This document shows positions 1 to 7,697 of a stretch of 61,440 nt of DNA, in pieces; the first letter of the stretch is position 1, and the number at the start of each line of letters is the position of its first letter. The stretch lies in the NCBI GenBank assembly GCA_028875655.1, contig JAPPCX010000070.1, positions 1 through 61,440 on the forward strand, written 5' to 3'. Source of the stretch: Chloroflexota bacterium (GTDB lineage Bacteria > Chloroflexota > Dehalococcoidia > Lucifugimonadales > UBA3495). Under the pieces are notes generated by a model that did not search any database, was not told the DNA's origin, and saw only the letters and a program-made list of their open reading frames with translations. The position numbers were made by a program, and so were the translations under genes.

Positions 1-89
1 AACCGTTCGCCACATCGCGCCACACCCATCGCCTGTAAAGGAGCCAATCGCAACAACAACAAGCCGCTCATCCTGACAACTACCCACCG

Positions 90-112
90 CTCATCCTGAG
101 CCTGTCGAAGGG
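90..112. repeat. interspersed repeat, family E
   Basis: A 23-base unit of the type CTCATCCTGAGCCTGTCGAA followed by GG. A degenerate copy lies at 9981-10002. Positions 1-163 hold no supported gene. Confidence 0.5.
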
Positions 113-163
113 CGAGGCCCCGCCTGACGCCTCGCCGATTCACACTCCCAACGCCTGCTAATC

Positions 164-374
164 AAGGTTGCTATAATCATGCGCCATGTCAGTCAGCCTG
201 GACGTTGTCATCCCCTGCCTGAACGAGGAGCGGGCGCTGCCGGTGTGCATCCGCCGGCTGCATGCGTTCATGTCCGAGCGCATGGGGCGCTACGACTGGG
301 GCATCGTGGTGGCGGACAACGGCTCCACCGACGGCACGCTGGACGCGGCGGAGGCGTTGTCGCAGGAGTTCCCG
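164..374 (+). repeat. left copy of 211-bp direct duplication
   Basis: This segment matches 1217-1427 closely, with about a dozen scattered base differences. It runs from 22 bases upstream of the glycosyltransferase start codon, including a TATAAT box at 171-176, through codon 63. The match ends abruptly at 374/1427. The two copies flank a toxin-antitoxin pair. Confidence 0.9.
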
Positions 375-377
375 TAG
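186..377 (+). pseudogene. truncated glycosyltransferase family 2 fragment
   Basis: The 63 residues match the N-terminus of the intact glycosyltransferase at 1239-1982, with four substitutions (V3I, G34E, D53H and Q61H, written as fragment to intact). The fragment keeps the nucleotide-sugar-binding start (DVVIPCLNEE) and the ADNGSTDGT segment. It stops with TAG exactly where similarity to the full gene ends, so the DVD metal site and the acceptor half are missing. It keeps the same upstream TATAAT box and start codon as the full gene, so it could still be expressed, but it cannot be an active transferase. It is most likely the leftover of a partial duplication linked to arrival of the following toxin-antitoxin pair. 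Confidence 0.85.
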
Positions 378-392
378 CGGGCGGCTTAATTT

Positions 393-418
393 TGGTATGC
401 GATAATGGGATCATACCA
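393..418 (+). promoter_or_regulatory. candidate operator, inverted repeat before TA pair
   Basis: Perfect 7-base arms TGGTATG (393-399) and CATACCA (412-418) are separated by 12 bases that include GATAAT, a possible -10 box. It lies 41 bases before the antitoxin start. Type II toxin-antitoxin operons are commonly autorepressed through such palindromes. Binding is inferred. Confidence 0.45.
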
Positions 419-459
419 GTAATGATCAACCAACCTTGGCCAAACCGGAGGCGGGCACG

Positions 460-705
460 ATGATTCACGAGGTGAAAGCCAAATACTCCAATGGCGCTAT
501 CGTCCTGTTGGAGCCGCTGGACATCGAAATTGAAGAAGGGGCGGCATTGTCCATAAGCATCGCGGTGGAGCCGTCATCCAGCCCTGCGCCGCTGGTCGCC
601 AACGCTCATGCCGATGATGAGGTTGACGCCGCTGACGGGGATTGCGTCAACCGGACGCTGGACGCCTTGTATATCGAAGACTACCTTGAGAAGGCGAGGC
701 GGTGA
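460..705 (+). CDS. DUF104/AF2212-type antitoxin (VapB-like)
   Basis: An 81-residue protein. Its N-terminal half (about residues 1-35) has the DUF104 pattern: a short beta strand, then KYSNGAIVLLEPLDI and an acidic EEG turn. Known members of this family are antitoxins paired with PIN-domain toxins. The start at 460 is chosen over 436 because GGAGG at 448-452 sits 7 bases before this ATG. The C-terminal half is acidic and variable, as expected for a toxin-wrapping tail. The stop overlaps the GTG start of the PIN gene, so the two are probably translationally coupled. The antitoxin role is inferred from family and context. Confidence 0.75.
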   Translation: MIHEVKAKYSNGAIVLLEPLDIEIEEGAALSISIAVEPSSSPAPLVANAHADDEVDAADGDCVNRTLDALYIEDYLEKARR

Positions 706-1127
706 TAATCCCGGACCTCAACCTCGTCCTGTACGCTCACGTCTCCAGCGACCCCAGGCATTGCGCAGCGCGTCAATGGTGGGATGGATTGCTGACCGGC
801 TCAGAGACGGTAGGTATCCCGCTTGCGGTGTCCATCGGATTCGTCAGACTGGCAACCAGTCCCGTAGTAGTATCGCCGCCCATGACCAGCGCGGCCGCGA
901 TTGGCTTAGTGCAAGGATGGTTTGAGCATCCGCATTTCCTTCGGCTGGACTCAGGACCCGACCACTTCGCCCACATGGGGCAGTGTCTGGAGGCGGCGGG
1001 CAGAGCGGGCAAATTGGTGACCGACGCGCATCTCGCCGCTCTCGCTCTGGACCACGACGCCGAGATACATTCGGCTGACCGGGACTTCAGATTGTTTTCC
1101 AATGTTCGCCTCCGTAACCCGCTATAA
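702..1127 (+). CDS. vapC: PIN-domain ribonuclease toxin (VapC-like)
   Basis: A 141-residue single PIN domain. The acidic residues expected at the metal site are D5 (PDLNLVLYAH), D108 (TDAHLAALA) and D126/D128 (SADRDF). The usual second-position acidic residue, a glutamate in sequences with a TELGFLRV-type motif, appears to be serine here (VSIGFVRLAT, about residue 44), so activity may be altered. VapC toxins cut tRNA or rRNA and are neutralised by the partner antitoxin. The start is GTG at 702, overlapping the antitoxin stop by four bases. The pair sits between two copies of a glycosyltransferase 5' end, which suggests it was acquired. Confidence 0.85.
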   Translation: MIIPDLNLVLYAHVSSDPRHCAARQWWDGLLTGSETVGIPLAVSIGFVRLATSPVVVSPPMTSAAAIGLVQGWFEHPHFLRLDSGPDHFAHMGQCLEAAGRAGKLVTDAHLAALALDHDAEIHSADRDFRLFSNVRLRNPL

Positions 1128-1216
1128 ATGTCCGGCAACTCATGCCGCGCGGAGATGGCGACAACGACGTTCACGGCACCGTAGGGGGCGGGCTGTCATC
1201 CGCTACCTGCCGGCCG

Positions 1217-1427
1217 AAGGTTGCTATAATCATGCGCCATGTCAATCAGCCTGGACGTTGTCATCCCCTGCCTGAACGAGGAGCGGGCGCTGCCGGTGTG
1301 CATCCGCCGGCTGCACGCTTTCATGTCCGAGCGCATGGAGCGCTACGACTGGGGCATAGTGGTGGCGGACAACGGCTCCACCGACGGCACGCTGCACGCG
1401 GCGGAGGCGCTGTCGCACGAATTTCCG
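1217..1427 (+). repeat. right copy of 211-bp direct duplication
   Basis: Counterpart of 164-374, here continuing into the complete glycosyltransferase gene. It includes TATAAT at 1224-1229, nine bases before the start codon at 1239. Confidence 0.9.
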
Positions 1428-1982
1428 CAGGTTCGCTACATCCGGCTGGAGCAGCGGGGCCGGGGTCGCGCCTTGCGCCGGGCGTGGACGGAGAGCCGCG
1501 CCGACATCGTGGCGTATATGGACGTTGACCTGTCCACCGACCTGGGCAGCCTGCCCCCGATGGTCGCTGCCATCGCGGACGACGGGTACGACGTGGCGAC
1601 GGGTTCCCGGCTGCTGCCCGACTCGCAGGTGGTCGGGCGGACGCTGAAGCGCGAGATAACGTCCCGGGGGTACAGCCTGCTGTTCCGCATGATGTTCTTC
1701 ACCACGTTCCGCGACGCGCAGTGCGGGTTCAAGGCGGCCAGCCGGCGGGCGGCGGACGACCTGGCGCCGCTGGTGGAGGACAACGGGTGGTTCTTCGACT
1801 CGGAGTTGCTGATCCTGGCGCAGAAGTGCGGCTATCCAATCAAGGAGTTGCCGGTGCACTGGGAAGACGATCCGGACACGCGGGTGCGCATCCTGCGCAC
1901 GGCGTGGGAGGACGTGAAGGGACTGCTGCGCCTGAAATTCGGCGGCGTGGCCCGGGCGCGACGACAACTCGGGGCCGGGTAA
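1239..1982 (+). CDS. glycosyltransferase family 2 (polyprenyl-phosphate sugar type)
   Basis: A 247-residue GT-A-fold transferase resembling dolichyl/undecaprenyl-phosphate glycosyltransferases. Visible parts are the N-terminal strand VVIPCLNEE (residues 7-15), DNGSTDGT (44-51), the metal-binding DVDLST (95-100), and a later segment with CGFKAASR and WFFDSELL typical of this group. The family moves a sugar from a nucleotide carrier to a lipid phosphate at the inner membrane face. No C-terminal membrane helices are present, so it is the short soluble type. TATAAT at 1224-1229 lies so close to the ATG that the transcript may be nearly leaderless. The truncated copy is at 186-377. Confidence 0.85.
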   Translation: MSISLDVVIPCLNEERALPVCIRRLHAFMSERMERYDWGIVVADNGSTDGTLHAAEALSHEFPQVRYIRLEQRGRGRALRRAWTESRADIVAYMDVDLSTDLGSLPPMVAAIADDGYDVATGSRLLPDSQVVGRTLKREITSRGYSLLFRMMFFTTFRDAQCGFKAASRRAADDLAPLVEDNGWFFDSELLILAQKCGYPIKELPVHWEDDPDTRVRILRTAWEDVKGLLRLKFGGVARARRQLGAG

Positions 1983-2092
1983 AGTACCTGCCTCGGATTC
2001 GCGCCTCTGCGTTGACCGCTTGACCGTCGTAGGTTAGATTCAACATCGGACATCCGGTTAGCTTTACGACTCGCCAATGGAGGAAAATCGCC

Positions 2093-2857
2093 ATGCCGTT
2101 CTACGAAAGAGGCGCCACCCGTATCTACTACGAAGAGGTCGGTTCAGGATTTCCCCTGCTGATCGTTCCGGGAGGTGGGCTGAACTCCACCGTGGAAGGC
2201 TTGCGAACCTCGCATCCTTTCAATCCCCTGGAAACCTACGCCGGCGACTTCCGCTGCATCGCCGCCGACCTGCGGAATGCCCCCACTGGGCAATCCACCG
2301 GGCCGCTGGAGATTGACCGTCCCTGGGATGCCTTCACCGATGACCACCTCGGTCTGATGGACCATTTGGGAATCGACAAGTTCGGGGTGATTGGCTTCTG
2401 CATCGCCGGGCCGATGATCCTCAACCTGCTGAGCCGGGCCGGTGGGCGCGTGGTGGCCGCGGCGTTGATGCAGCCCAGCGGGTACCGGCCGGAGCTGCCG
2501 GACCTGTTCTACCAGAACAACATCAAGGGATGGGGGCCGCCGCTGTGCGAGAGCCGGTCAGACATCACCATGGACCTGGTGCACGACTTCTTGACCAACA
2601 TGTACACCAACCGGGCCGATTTTGTGTTCACCGTTTCCCGCGAGTTCGTCAGCTCGTTGCAGACGCCGCTGCTGATCGCGCCCGACGACGTGCCAGCGCA
2701 CCCATACGAGCGTGCAATGGAAGTCGCCAGCCTGGCCCCCAACTCCGAGGTGACCATTTACCCCTGGAAGGACACGCAGGAGCACATCGACGAAGTCGTC
2801 GCCCACGCCGGCCGCTTCCTGAAAGCCCACCAACCGGCAGCCGTCGCCGCGGGGTGA
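2093..2857 (+). CDS. alpha/beta hydrolase with cysteine at the nucleophile elbow
   Basis: A 254-residue alpha/beta hydrolase. An oxyanion-type PGGGL segment lies near residue 26. The nucleophile elbow reads GFCIAG, placing Cys103 where most relatives have serine. A likely acid is D198 or D199 and the likely histidine is H231. Cysteine nucleophiles are known in dienelactone hydrolases, but overall this protein looks like the epoxide hydrolase/esterase branch, so the substrate is unknown. GGAGG stands 9 bases before the ATG. It is a monocistronic gene between the glycosyltransferase and the hicAB pair. Confidence 0.75.
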   Translation: MPFYERGATRIYYEEVGSGFPLLIVPGGGLNSTVEGLRTSHPFNPLETYAGDFRCIAADLRNAPTGQSTGPLEIDRPWDAFTDDHLGLMDHLGIDKFGVIGFCIAGPMILNLLSRAGGRVVAAALMQPSGYRPELPDLFYQNNIKGWGPPLCESRSDITMDLVHDFLTNMYTNRADFVFTVSREFVSSLQTPLLIAPDDVPAHPYERAMEVASLAPNSEVTIYPWKDTQEHIDEVVAHAGRFLKAHQPAAVAAG

Positions 2858-2904
2858 CAGGGAAACCGTAAGCCAGATGTGTCTCGGCGCAGCGGCTACG
2901 CGAC

Positions 2905-3144
2905 TTATACCGTTGCGCCCAACCTGTTGGCCAGATCGCGCCCGGACGTAGCGGGCGGGAGGAGTTTGCCGTCGGCTCGGTAAAGCTCAACGGCTTCTTC
3001 TACGATTTGACAAAGCTCTTCGAATACCTGCCGCTCATCGTCGCCGTGACAGCCGCCGTAGATCAAACCCGGAGCGCTACCCACGTAGCATCCGTCCTCC
3101 TCGGACCATTCAACTATCTTGACGTACCGAGCGCTGTCCTTCAT
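2905..3144 (-). CDS. hicB: HicB-like antitoxin
   Basis: A 79-residue protein with the small HicB fold: RYVKIVEWSEEDGCYVGSAP followed by GLIYGGCHGDD and a helix rich in glutamate (VFEELCQIVEEAVELY). HicB antitoxins block the HicA mRNA-interferase and often repress their own operon. There is no recognisable C-terminal helix-turn-helix, so DNA binding is uncertain. The ATG overlaps the stop of the upstream HicA-like frame (ATGA), the usual hicAB arrangement. Confidence 0.75.
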   Translation of the reverse strand: MKDSARYVKIVEWSEEDGCYVGSAPGLIYGGCHGDDERQVFEELCQIVEEAVELYRADGKLLPPATSGRDLANRLGATV

Positions 3145-3367
3145 TTCCTGGATTCCTCGATCGCGGCTCGCACTGCGCGAACCTGATAGTGTCTGGCGTC
3201 GTTACCTAAGTTGCCTGATATGGCAACAGGCCTTACGACATTTGGATGGATGAAATTGCGGTGGTTCCCCCGCCCGCCGCGATTGGTAAATCCTGCGCGC
3301 TCCAATTCGGAGATTAACTCACGGATTTTAGGGGCAAATGCGAACTCCGACGGGATTACCCGCGCAT
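3141..3367 (-). pseudogene. hicA: HicA-like toxin frame with a broken or non-canonical 5' end
   Basis: Reading the reverse strand gives PKIRELISELERAGF, then NRGGRGNHRNFIHP with the HicA catalytic-type histidine region, and DARHYQVRAVRAAIEE, ending in TGA at 3143-3141 within the hicB start. This frame has no ATG, GTG or TTG before the conserved part. An ATG at 3367-3365 lies one base out of frame and meets TAA after three codons. One extra G in the GGG run just after it would restore a full frame. So this is a one-base deletion, a sequencing error, or an unusual start. It begins 15 bases past the 3' end of tRNA-Gln. Confidence 0.6.
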
Positions 3368-3381
3368 CCTGGCAAAATAAA

Positions 3382-3455
3382 TGGCTGGGGATACAGGATT
3401 CGAACCTGTGATACCTGATCCAGAGTCAGGCGTCTTACCACTAGACTAATCCCCA
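3382..3455 (-). tRNA. tRNA-Gln (anticodon CTG), CCA encoded
   Basis: The reverse strand folds as a cloverleaf. The acceptor stem is TGGGGAT with ATCCCCA, followed by discriminator G and an encoded CCA. The anticodon stem CCTGA/TCAGG holds loop CTCTGGA (anticodon CTG). The T arm contains GGTTCGAATCC. It is 74 nt long with CCA. Confidence 0.93.
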
Positions 3456-3511
3456 GCGTCGCCCTTCGATTCTAGCAGAGGGAGCGGCGGGTTTTCAACG
3501 CGGTGGGCTTG

Positions 3512-3994
3512 CTATTGCGCTACCTGCCACGCCTCCAGGTTCTGCTGCATGTATTCGACGTGCTCGCGGACGTGAGCCTCGTAGGTGTCCAGCCAGTCGC
3601 CGAGGGTAGTGTCGCCGTTCTCAGGATGGTAGGCGGTGTTGGCCCAGGCGGATTCGGGCAGCGACTTGATCAGCGTGTAGGACTTGCCGCGCAGCCACTT
3701 GAACAGGTTGAGCGTGTCGTCGATGTCCTGGGCGTGGTAGTCCAGGGCGGTGGCCCACTGGTTTTCGTCATAGTCCATCAGGGTGCGGCCCGGCTCGGCG
3801 ATGAGGCGGCGGGCGCGGATGTAGCTGTTGGCCTCGCTGTCGGTGATGTGGATGACGTGCTCGTGTATGCTCCAGCAGCCGTGCTCGTCGCGGAACTGCC
3901 ACATCTCTTGGGGGAACTGCTTGAGGGCATTGACGAGCACGGAGTAGGCGTTGCCGTAGGACTCGATTTTCTGTCGGCGGGTTTCGGGTGTCAT
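3512..3994 (-). CDS. DinB-like four-helix protein
   Basis: A 160-residue DinB/YfiT-type protein. These four-helix bundles usually bind a metal through three histidines. Here candidate ligands are H44/H46/H49 (WSIHEHVIHI) and a C-terminal pair in EAHVREHVEYM. A tryptophan-containing helix lies near residue 100. Some family members are thiol-dependent transferases, others have no known role, and nothing in the context narrows the choice. The gene is divergent from the LLM gene at 4131, sharing a 136-bp upstream region. Confidence 0.8.
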   Translation of the reverse strand: MTPETRRQKIESYGNAYSVLVNALKQFPQEMWQFRDEHGCWSIHEHVIHITDSEANSYIRARRLIAEPGRTLMDYDENQWATALDYHAQDIDDTLNLFKWLRGKSYTLIKSLPESAWANTAYHPENGDTTLGDWLDTYEAHVREHVEYMQQNLEAWQVAQ

Positions 3995-4130
3995 GGAAGA
4001 AACTCTCGACTCCGAGATGGGATGCTATCCAGCCTATCACGGATTGGCGTATGGGCAAATGGCGGATAGAATGGCGTGGCAATCTCTATGCAATCAGACT
4101 CTCTTTTTCCAACTCAAGGAGCGCTTACTC

Positions 4131-4997
4131 ATGCAACTAGGAGCTATTTTCCCGCAGACTGAGATCGGGGCCGACCCCGTGGCCGTGAAGGATTTCGCCC
4201 AGGCCGCCGAGGCGCTGGGCTACGAGCATCTGCTGGTGTTCGACCACGTGCTGGGCGCGGACCACACCCAGCGCGCCGAGTGGAACCGTCCCTACAACAA
4301 GGACGATATGTTCCACGAGCCGTTCGTAATGTTCGGCTACCTGGCCGCGCTGACCGAGAAGATCGAGTTCTGCACCGGCATCATCATCCTGCCGCAGCGT
4401 CAGACCGCGCTGGTGGCCAAGCAGACCGCCGAAGTGGACGTGCTCACCAACGGCCGGCTGCGCCTGGGCATTGGCGTGGGCTGGAACGAGGTTGAGTACG
4501 AAGCCCTGGGCGAGAACTGGGAGAACCGGGGACGCCGCTCCGCAGAGCAGATCGAGGTGATGCGGATGCTGTGGACGCAGGAGGTGGTCAACTACGAGGG
4601 CCGCTACCACAAGATCACCCACGCCGGAATCAACCCGCTGCCGGTGCAGCGTCCGATTCCCGTGTGGTTCGGCGGCGGCGCGCCCCAGGTGGTGCGGCGT
4701 CTCGCCCGCATGGGCGACGGCTGGTTCCCCCAGTTCAAGCCCGACGGCGAGGGACGGGAAAAGCTGGAGGAGATGCGCGAGCTGGCCCGGGGCTATGGTA
4801 GGGACCCTGCCGACATCGGCGTGGAGGGTCGCGTCGCGCTGATGGACAGCAACGACCCGGACGACTGGAACAAGCTGGCCTCGGAATGGAACGACGCCGG
4901 CGCGTCGCACCTCTCAGTCAACACCATGCGCGCCGGCCTCAGCGGCCCCGACCAGCACATCGAGGCGATCCGCCGGTTCAAGGAAGCGGTGGGCTAG
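4131..4997 (+). CDS. LLM-class flavin/F420-dependent oxidoreductase
   Basis: A 288-residue luciferase-like monooxygenase fold protein. Typical segments are QAAEALGYEHLLVFDHV, the strand TGIIILPQR, LTNGRLRLGIGVGWNEVEYEALG (the flavin/F420-contacting loop of the TIGR03619 type), and PVWFGGGAP. The start is ATG 4131, preceded by AAGGAG 10 bases away; the longer frame opening at 3993 runs back over the divergent gene's promoter and is rejected. These enzymes pass hydride between F420 or FMN and an organic substrate. The substrate is unknown. It is one of four such genes in the window. Confidence 0.85.
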   Translation: MQLGAIFPQTEIGADPVAVKDFAQAAEALGYEHLLVFDHVLGADHTQRAEWNRPYNKDDMFHEPFVMFGYLAALTEKIEFCTGIIILPQRQTALVAKQTAEVDVLTNGRLRLGIGVGWNEVEYEALGENWENRGRRSAEQIEVMRMLWTQEVVNYEGRYHKITHAGINPLPVQRPIPVWFGGGAPQVVRRLARMGDGWFPQFKPDGEGREKLEEMRELARGYGRDPADIGVEGRVALMDSNDPDDWNKLASEWNDAGASHLSVNTMRAGLSGPDQHIEAIRRFKEAVG

Positions 4998-5051
4998 GGA
5001 AAGCAGGCTCACTACGACAACACCGACCTACCGCCGGTTCGCACAGTTAAG

Positions 5052-5966
5052 ATGTCCGTTCAGGTTCCACATCCATTCCCTTACCAGGGTAGTAAGCGCA
5101 ACATCGCGCACCATATACTGCCCTACCTGCCGACGGACATCGACCGGCTGATTGAGCCGTTTTGTGGTTCGGCTGCGATTTCAATCGCCGCCGCTGCTTG
5201 TGGGTTCGCCGGGAAATTCGCGCTCAACGACATCAACTCGGCCCTGATGTCGTTGTGGGTCGAGATATTAGAGCGCCCCGCACAATTGACAAAAGAGTAC
5301 GAACGACTTTGGTACGAACAACAGACGGATAGAAAGGAGTACTTTTCCCGTGTCCGTGCCGAGTTCAACGCAACGCACGAACCGCATCACTTATTGTACT
5401 TGTTGGCGCGTATCGTCAAAGGCTCGGTCAGATACAGTTCTGATGGGCAATTCAATCAGGCCCCGGACAATCGGCGCTCCGGCATGAAGCCGGAGACGAT
5501 GAGACGGCAGATTTTAGGCGTTTCGGAGCTGTTGGCCGACAGGACATCCCTATCTGCAATGGACTTTAGAGAATCAATAATGACCGCTACAACCACGGAT
5601 GTAGTGTACCTGGATCCACCGTATCAGGGAGTTTCTTTTGCCAGAGATCACCGTTACTATCGCGGTCTTTCGTATAACGAATTGGTGGACGTACTTGCCT
5701 TGATGAATTTGAGAGGCATTTCTTATCTGGTCAGCTACGACGGCCGAACCGGGGAAAAGCACCATGGTCAGTCGCTTCCGAGTGATTTAGAACTGCGTCA
5801 TTTGGAAATTTACGCCGGCAAGTCGAGCCAAGCCACATTTCTCGGAAAGCACAGCGAGACGGTAGAATCTTTGTATTTGTCGCCGGCTCTCGTGAATCGG
5901 CTGGAATCAGGTCGTAGCGATTCTGCGGTACTGGCGGGCGGCATACAGGGAAGGTTACATGGATGA
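5052..5966 (+). CDS. D12-class DNA adenine N6-methyltransferase
   Basis: A 304-residue Dam/DpnII-type methylase. It has the N-terminal PYQGSKRNIAHHIL motif (SAM-binding motif X), EPFCGSAAISIAA (motif I, residues 35-47), and the catalytic DPPY at about 188-191. The central target-recognition part (RRSGMKPETMRR region) is variable, so the recognised site cannot be read from sequence. The C-terminus overlaps the start of the HNH nuclease gene by eight bases, so the two form a restriction-modification operon. Base composition looks less GC-biased than the neighbours, consistent with transfer. Confidence 0.9.
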   Translation: MSVQVPHPFPYQGSKRNIAHHILPYLPTDIDRLIEPFCGSAAISIAAAACGFAGKFALNDINSALMSLWVEILERPAQLTKEYERLWYEQQTDRKEYFSRVRAEFNATHEPHHLLYLLARIVKGSVRYSSDGQFNQAPDNRRSGMKPETMRRQILGVSELLADRTSLSAMDFRESIMTATTTDVVYLDPPYQGVSFARDHRYYRGLSYNELVDVLALMNLRGISYLVSYDGRTGEKHHGQSLPSDLELRHLEIYAGKSSQATFLGKHSETVESLYLSPALVNRLESGRSDSAVLAGGIQGRLHG

Positions 5967-6687
5967 AAAGAATTTGCCGCGTGAATTCATTGAGTTGTTG
6001 AATAGCGTGACAGCGCGACGTCCCAAGACCGTCATAGACCATATCCTCCAACACGGCTTTGTCACTACGGAAGAACTTAGGGACCTCTATGGATACAATC
6101 ATCCTCCACGAGGCGCGCGCGATGTTCGAGAGCTCGGCATCCCATTGGAAACATTTCGGGTTACCGGATCCGATGGTCGTTCAATCGGAGCTTACAGATT
6201 TGGAGATCCCACAGCACAGCGGTCGGCCATGCTGTCGGGCAGGACAGCGTTTTCGAATACCATCAAAAACGGACTGATCGCGCGATTCGGTTCACGCTGC
6301 AACATTTACCTTGAAGACTTCCCAGAACGAGAACTGCAAATCGACCATCGCGTACCGTTTGAAATCGCGGGCGACACGGGTTTGTCAGACGACCTGGACG
6401 ATTATATGTTGCTGTGCCCATCCGCAAACCGGGCTAAATCGTGGAGTTGCGAGCACTGCGATAATTGGGAAATTAGAGACGCCAACAACTGCGAATCCTG
6501 CTACTGGGCTTTCCCCGAAAGCTACACCCATGTTGCCATGCGTCAACTTCGGCGCTTGGACATTATCTGGTCAGGTGAAGAAATCTCAGAATACGACCGG
6601 CTCGCGGAAGCGGCAGATGATGACGGCCAAGAACTGCCCGAGTTCGTTAAAGCCGTCATACGCCGCCACTTGGAAGCTCACGAGTAG
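5959..6687 (+). CDS. HNH restriction endonuclease
   Basis: A 242-residue protein. Residues 1-75 hold a winged-helix-like region (FVTTEELRDLYGYNHPPR). Next comes an HNH core with C114, the LQIDHRVPFEI motif carrying D129/H130, and C153PSANRAK with N157. Four further cysteines, C164-x2-C167 and C178-x2-C181, make a structural zinc site. Overlap with the upstream adenine methylase and the lack of any other nuclease nearby make a type II restriction enzyme by far the best reading. It should cut the sequence that the partner methylates. The site is unknown. Confidence 0.85.
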   Translation: MDEKNLPREFIELLNSVTARRPKTVIDHILQHGFVTTEELRDLYGYNHPPRGARDVRELGIPLETFRVTGSDGRSIGAYRFGDPTAQRSAMLSGRTAFSNTIKNGLIARFGSRCNIYLEDFPERELQIDHRVPFEIAGDTGLSDDLDDYMLLCPSANRAKSWSCEHCDNWEIRDANNCESCYWAFPESYTHVAMRQLRRLDIIWSGEEISEYDRLAEAADDDGQELPEFVKAVIRRHLEAHE

Positions 6688-6736
6688 TTGTGTGGGGTTC
6701 CGGGTGAACTGATAGAGCACCCGCCGATAACAGTGC

Positions 6737-7669
6737 TTACACCCGCCCCACCAAATCCTTCAGCGCCGCGTAGGTGCGGGCGTTGGAGTCGGCGCCTTCA
6801 CCGGCCTCGAAGATGTTGGCGATGAAGTCGGTGGCGCCGGCTTCGGCGAATTGTTCCAGCTGGTTGCTCAGGGATGACTCGTTGCCGACCACCGCCACCT
6901 CGGACGGGCCTTCCACGTCCTCTACGTCGAGGATGCGGCGGTAGTTGACCAGGCGGCCATAGCGCTCGTAGGACTCGGCGGCGGCGCGGCGTCCGACGGC
7001 TTCGTCGTCGCACACGGTGGCGGGCAGCCCGACGCAGATGCGCGGTTCGGGTCGGCCGGCGGCTTCGGCAGCAGCGTTGATGCGAGGACGCACGTGCTCG
7101 CGGATGGCGCGGGGGCCGGCCATCCAGGTTATTGTCCCGTCGGCCTGCTGGCCGGCCAGTCGGAGCATACGGGGCGCGAGGGCCGAAATCACCACGGGAC
7201 AGGTCGGACGGTCGAGCACGTCCAGCTCGGCGTTGACGTTGTAGAACCGGCCGGAGAACTGCACCCGGCCCTCGTCGATGAGGGGTCGCAGGACGGAAAG
7301 GTACTCGCGGGTGTGCAGCGCGGGCCGGTCGTAGGACAGGCCGAAACTCTCCTCGATGCCGGGGCGATGGGACGGGCCGATGCCCAGGATGAACCGGCTG
7401 TCGGCGGCGGCAGCGGTGGTCAACGCCTGCTGCGCCAATGCCATCGGATGGCGAGGGTATGTCGGCACCACGCCGACGCCCAATTCGATGCGGCTGGTCT
7501 GCGTCCCGGCCAGTGCAAGCACAGTGAGGGCGTCGTAGCCCCGCGCCGAGATGTGTGGCACCCAGAAACTGTCGAACCCGTCGGCCTCGGCCTGCTTGAT
7601 GCGGCCGATGAGGTCGTCCAGGGTCATGAGGTCGGCGGCGGATGCTCCGACGAAGATTCCGATACGCAT
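6737..7669 (-). CDS. LLM-class flavin/F420-dependent oxidoreductase
   Basis: A 310-residue luciferase-like protein of the F420 type: MRIGIFVGASAADLMTLDDL at the N-terminus, DGFDSFWVPHISA, the ELGVGVVPTYPRHP strand, and FILGIGPSHRPGIEESFGL, which resembles the F420-binding part of mer/Fgd-like enzymes. ATG 7669 is chosen over an upstream extension to 7783 that would run into the prephenate dehydratase gene. The gene lies 28 bases downstream of that gene and probably shares its transcript. The substrate is unknown. Confidence 0.85.
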   Translation of the reverse strand: MRIGIFVGASAADLMTLDDLIGRIKQAEADGFDSFWVPHISARGYDALTVLALAGTQTSRIELGVGVVPTYPRHPMALAQQALTTAAAADSRFILGIGPSHRPGIEESFGLSYDRPALHTREYLSVLRPLIDEGRVQFSGRFYNVNAELDVLDRPTCPVVISALAPRMLRLAGQQADGTITWMAGPRAIREHVRPRINAAAEAAGRPEPRICVGLPATVCDDEAVGRRAAAESYERYGRLVNYRRILDVEDVEGPSEVAVVGNESSLSNQLEQFAEAGATDFIANIFEAGEGADSNARTYAALKDLVGRV

Positions 7670-7697
7670 TAGTTTGCTCCATGGTTGTTCAAGTCTG

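Noticed and set aside
3382-3455. tRNA-Gln as attachment site of an integrated element carrying hicAB.
   Set aside because: No integrase gene and no direct repeat of the tRNA 3' end was found on the far side within the window.
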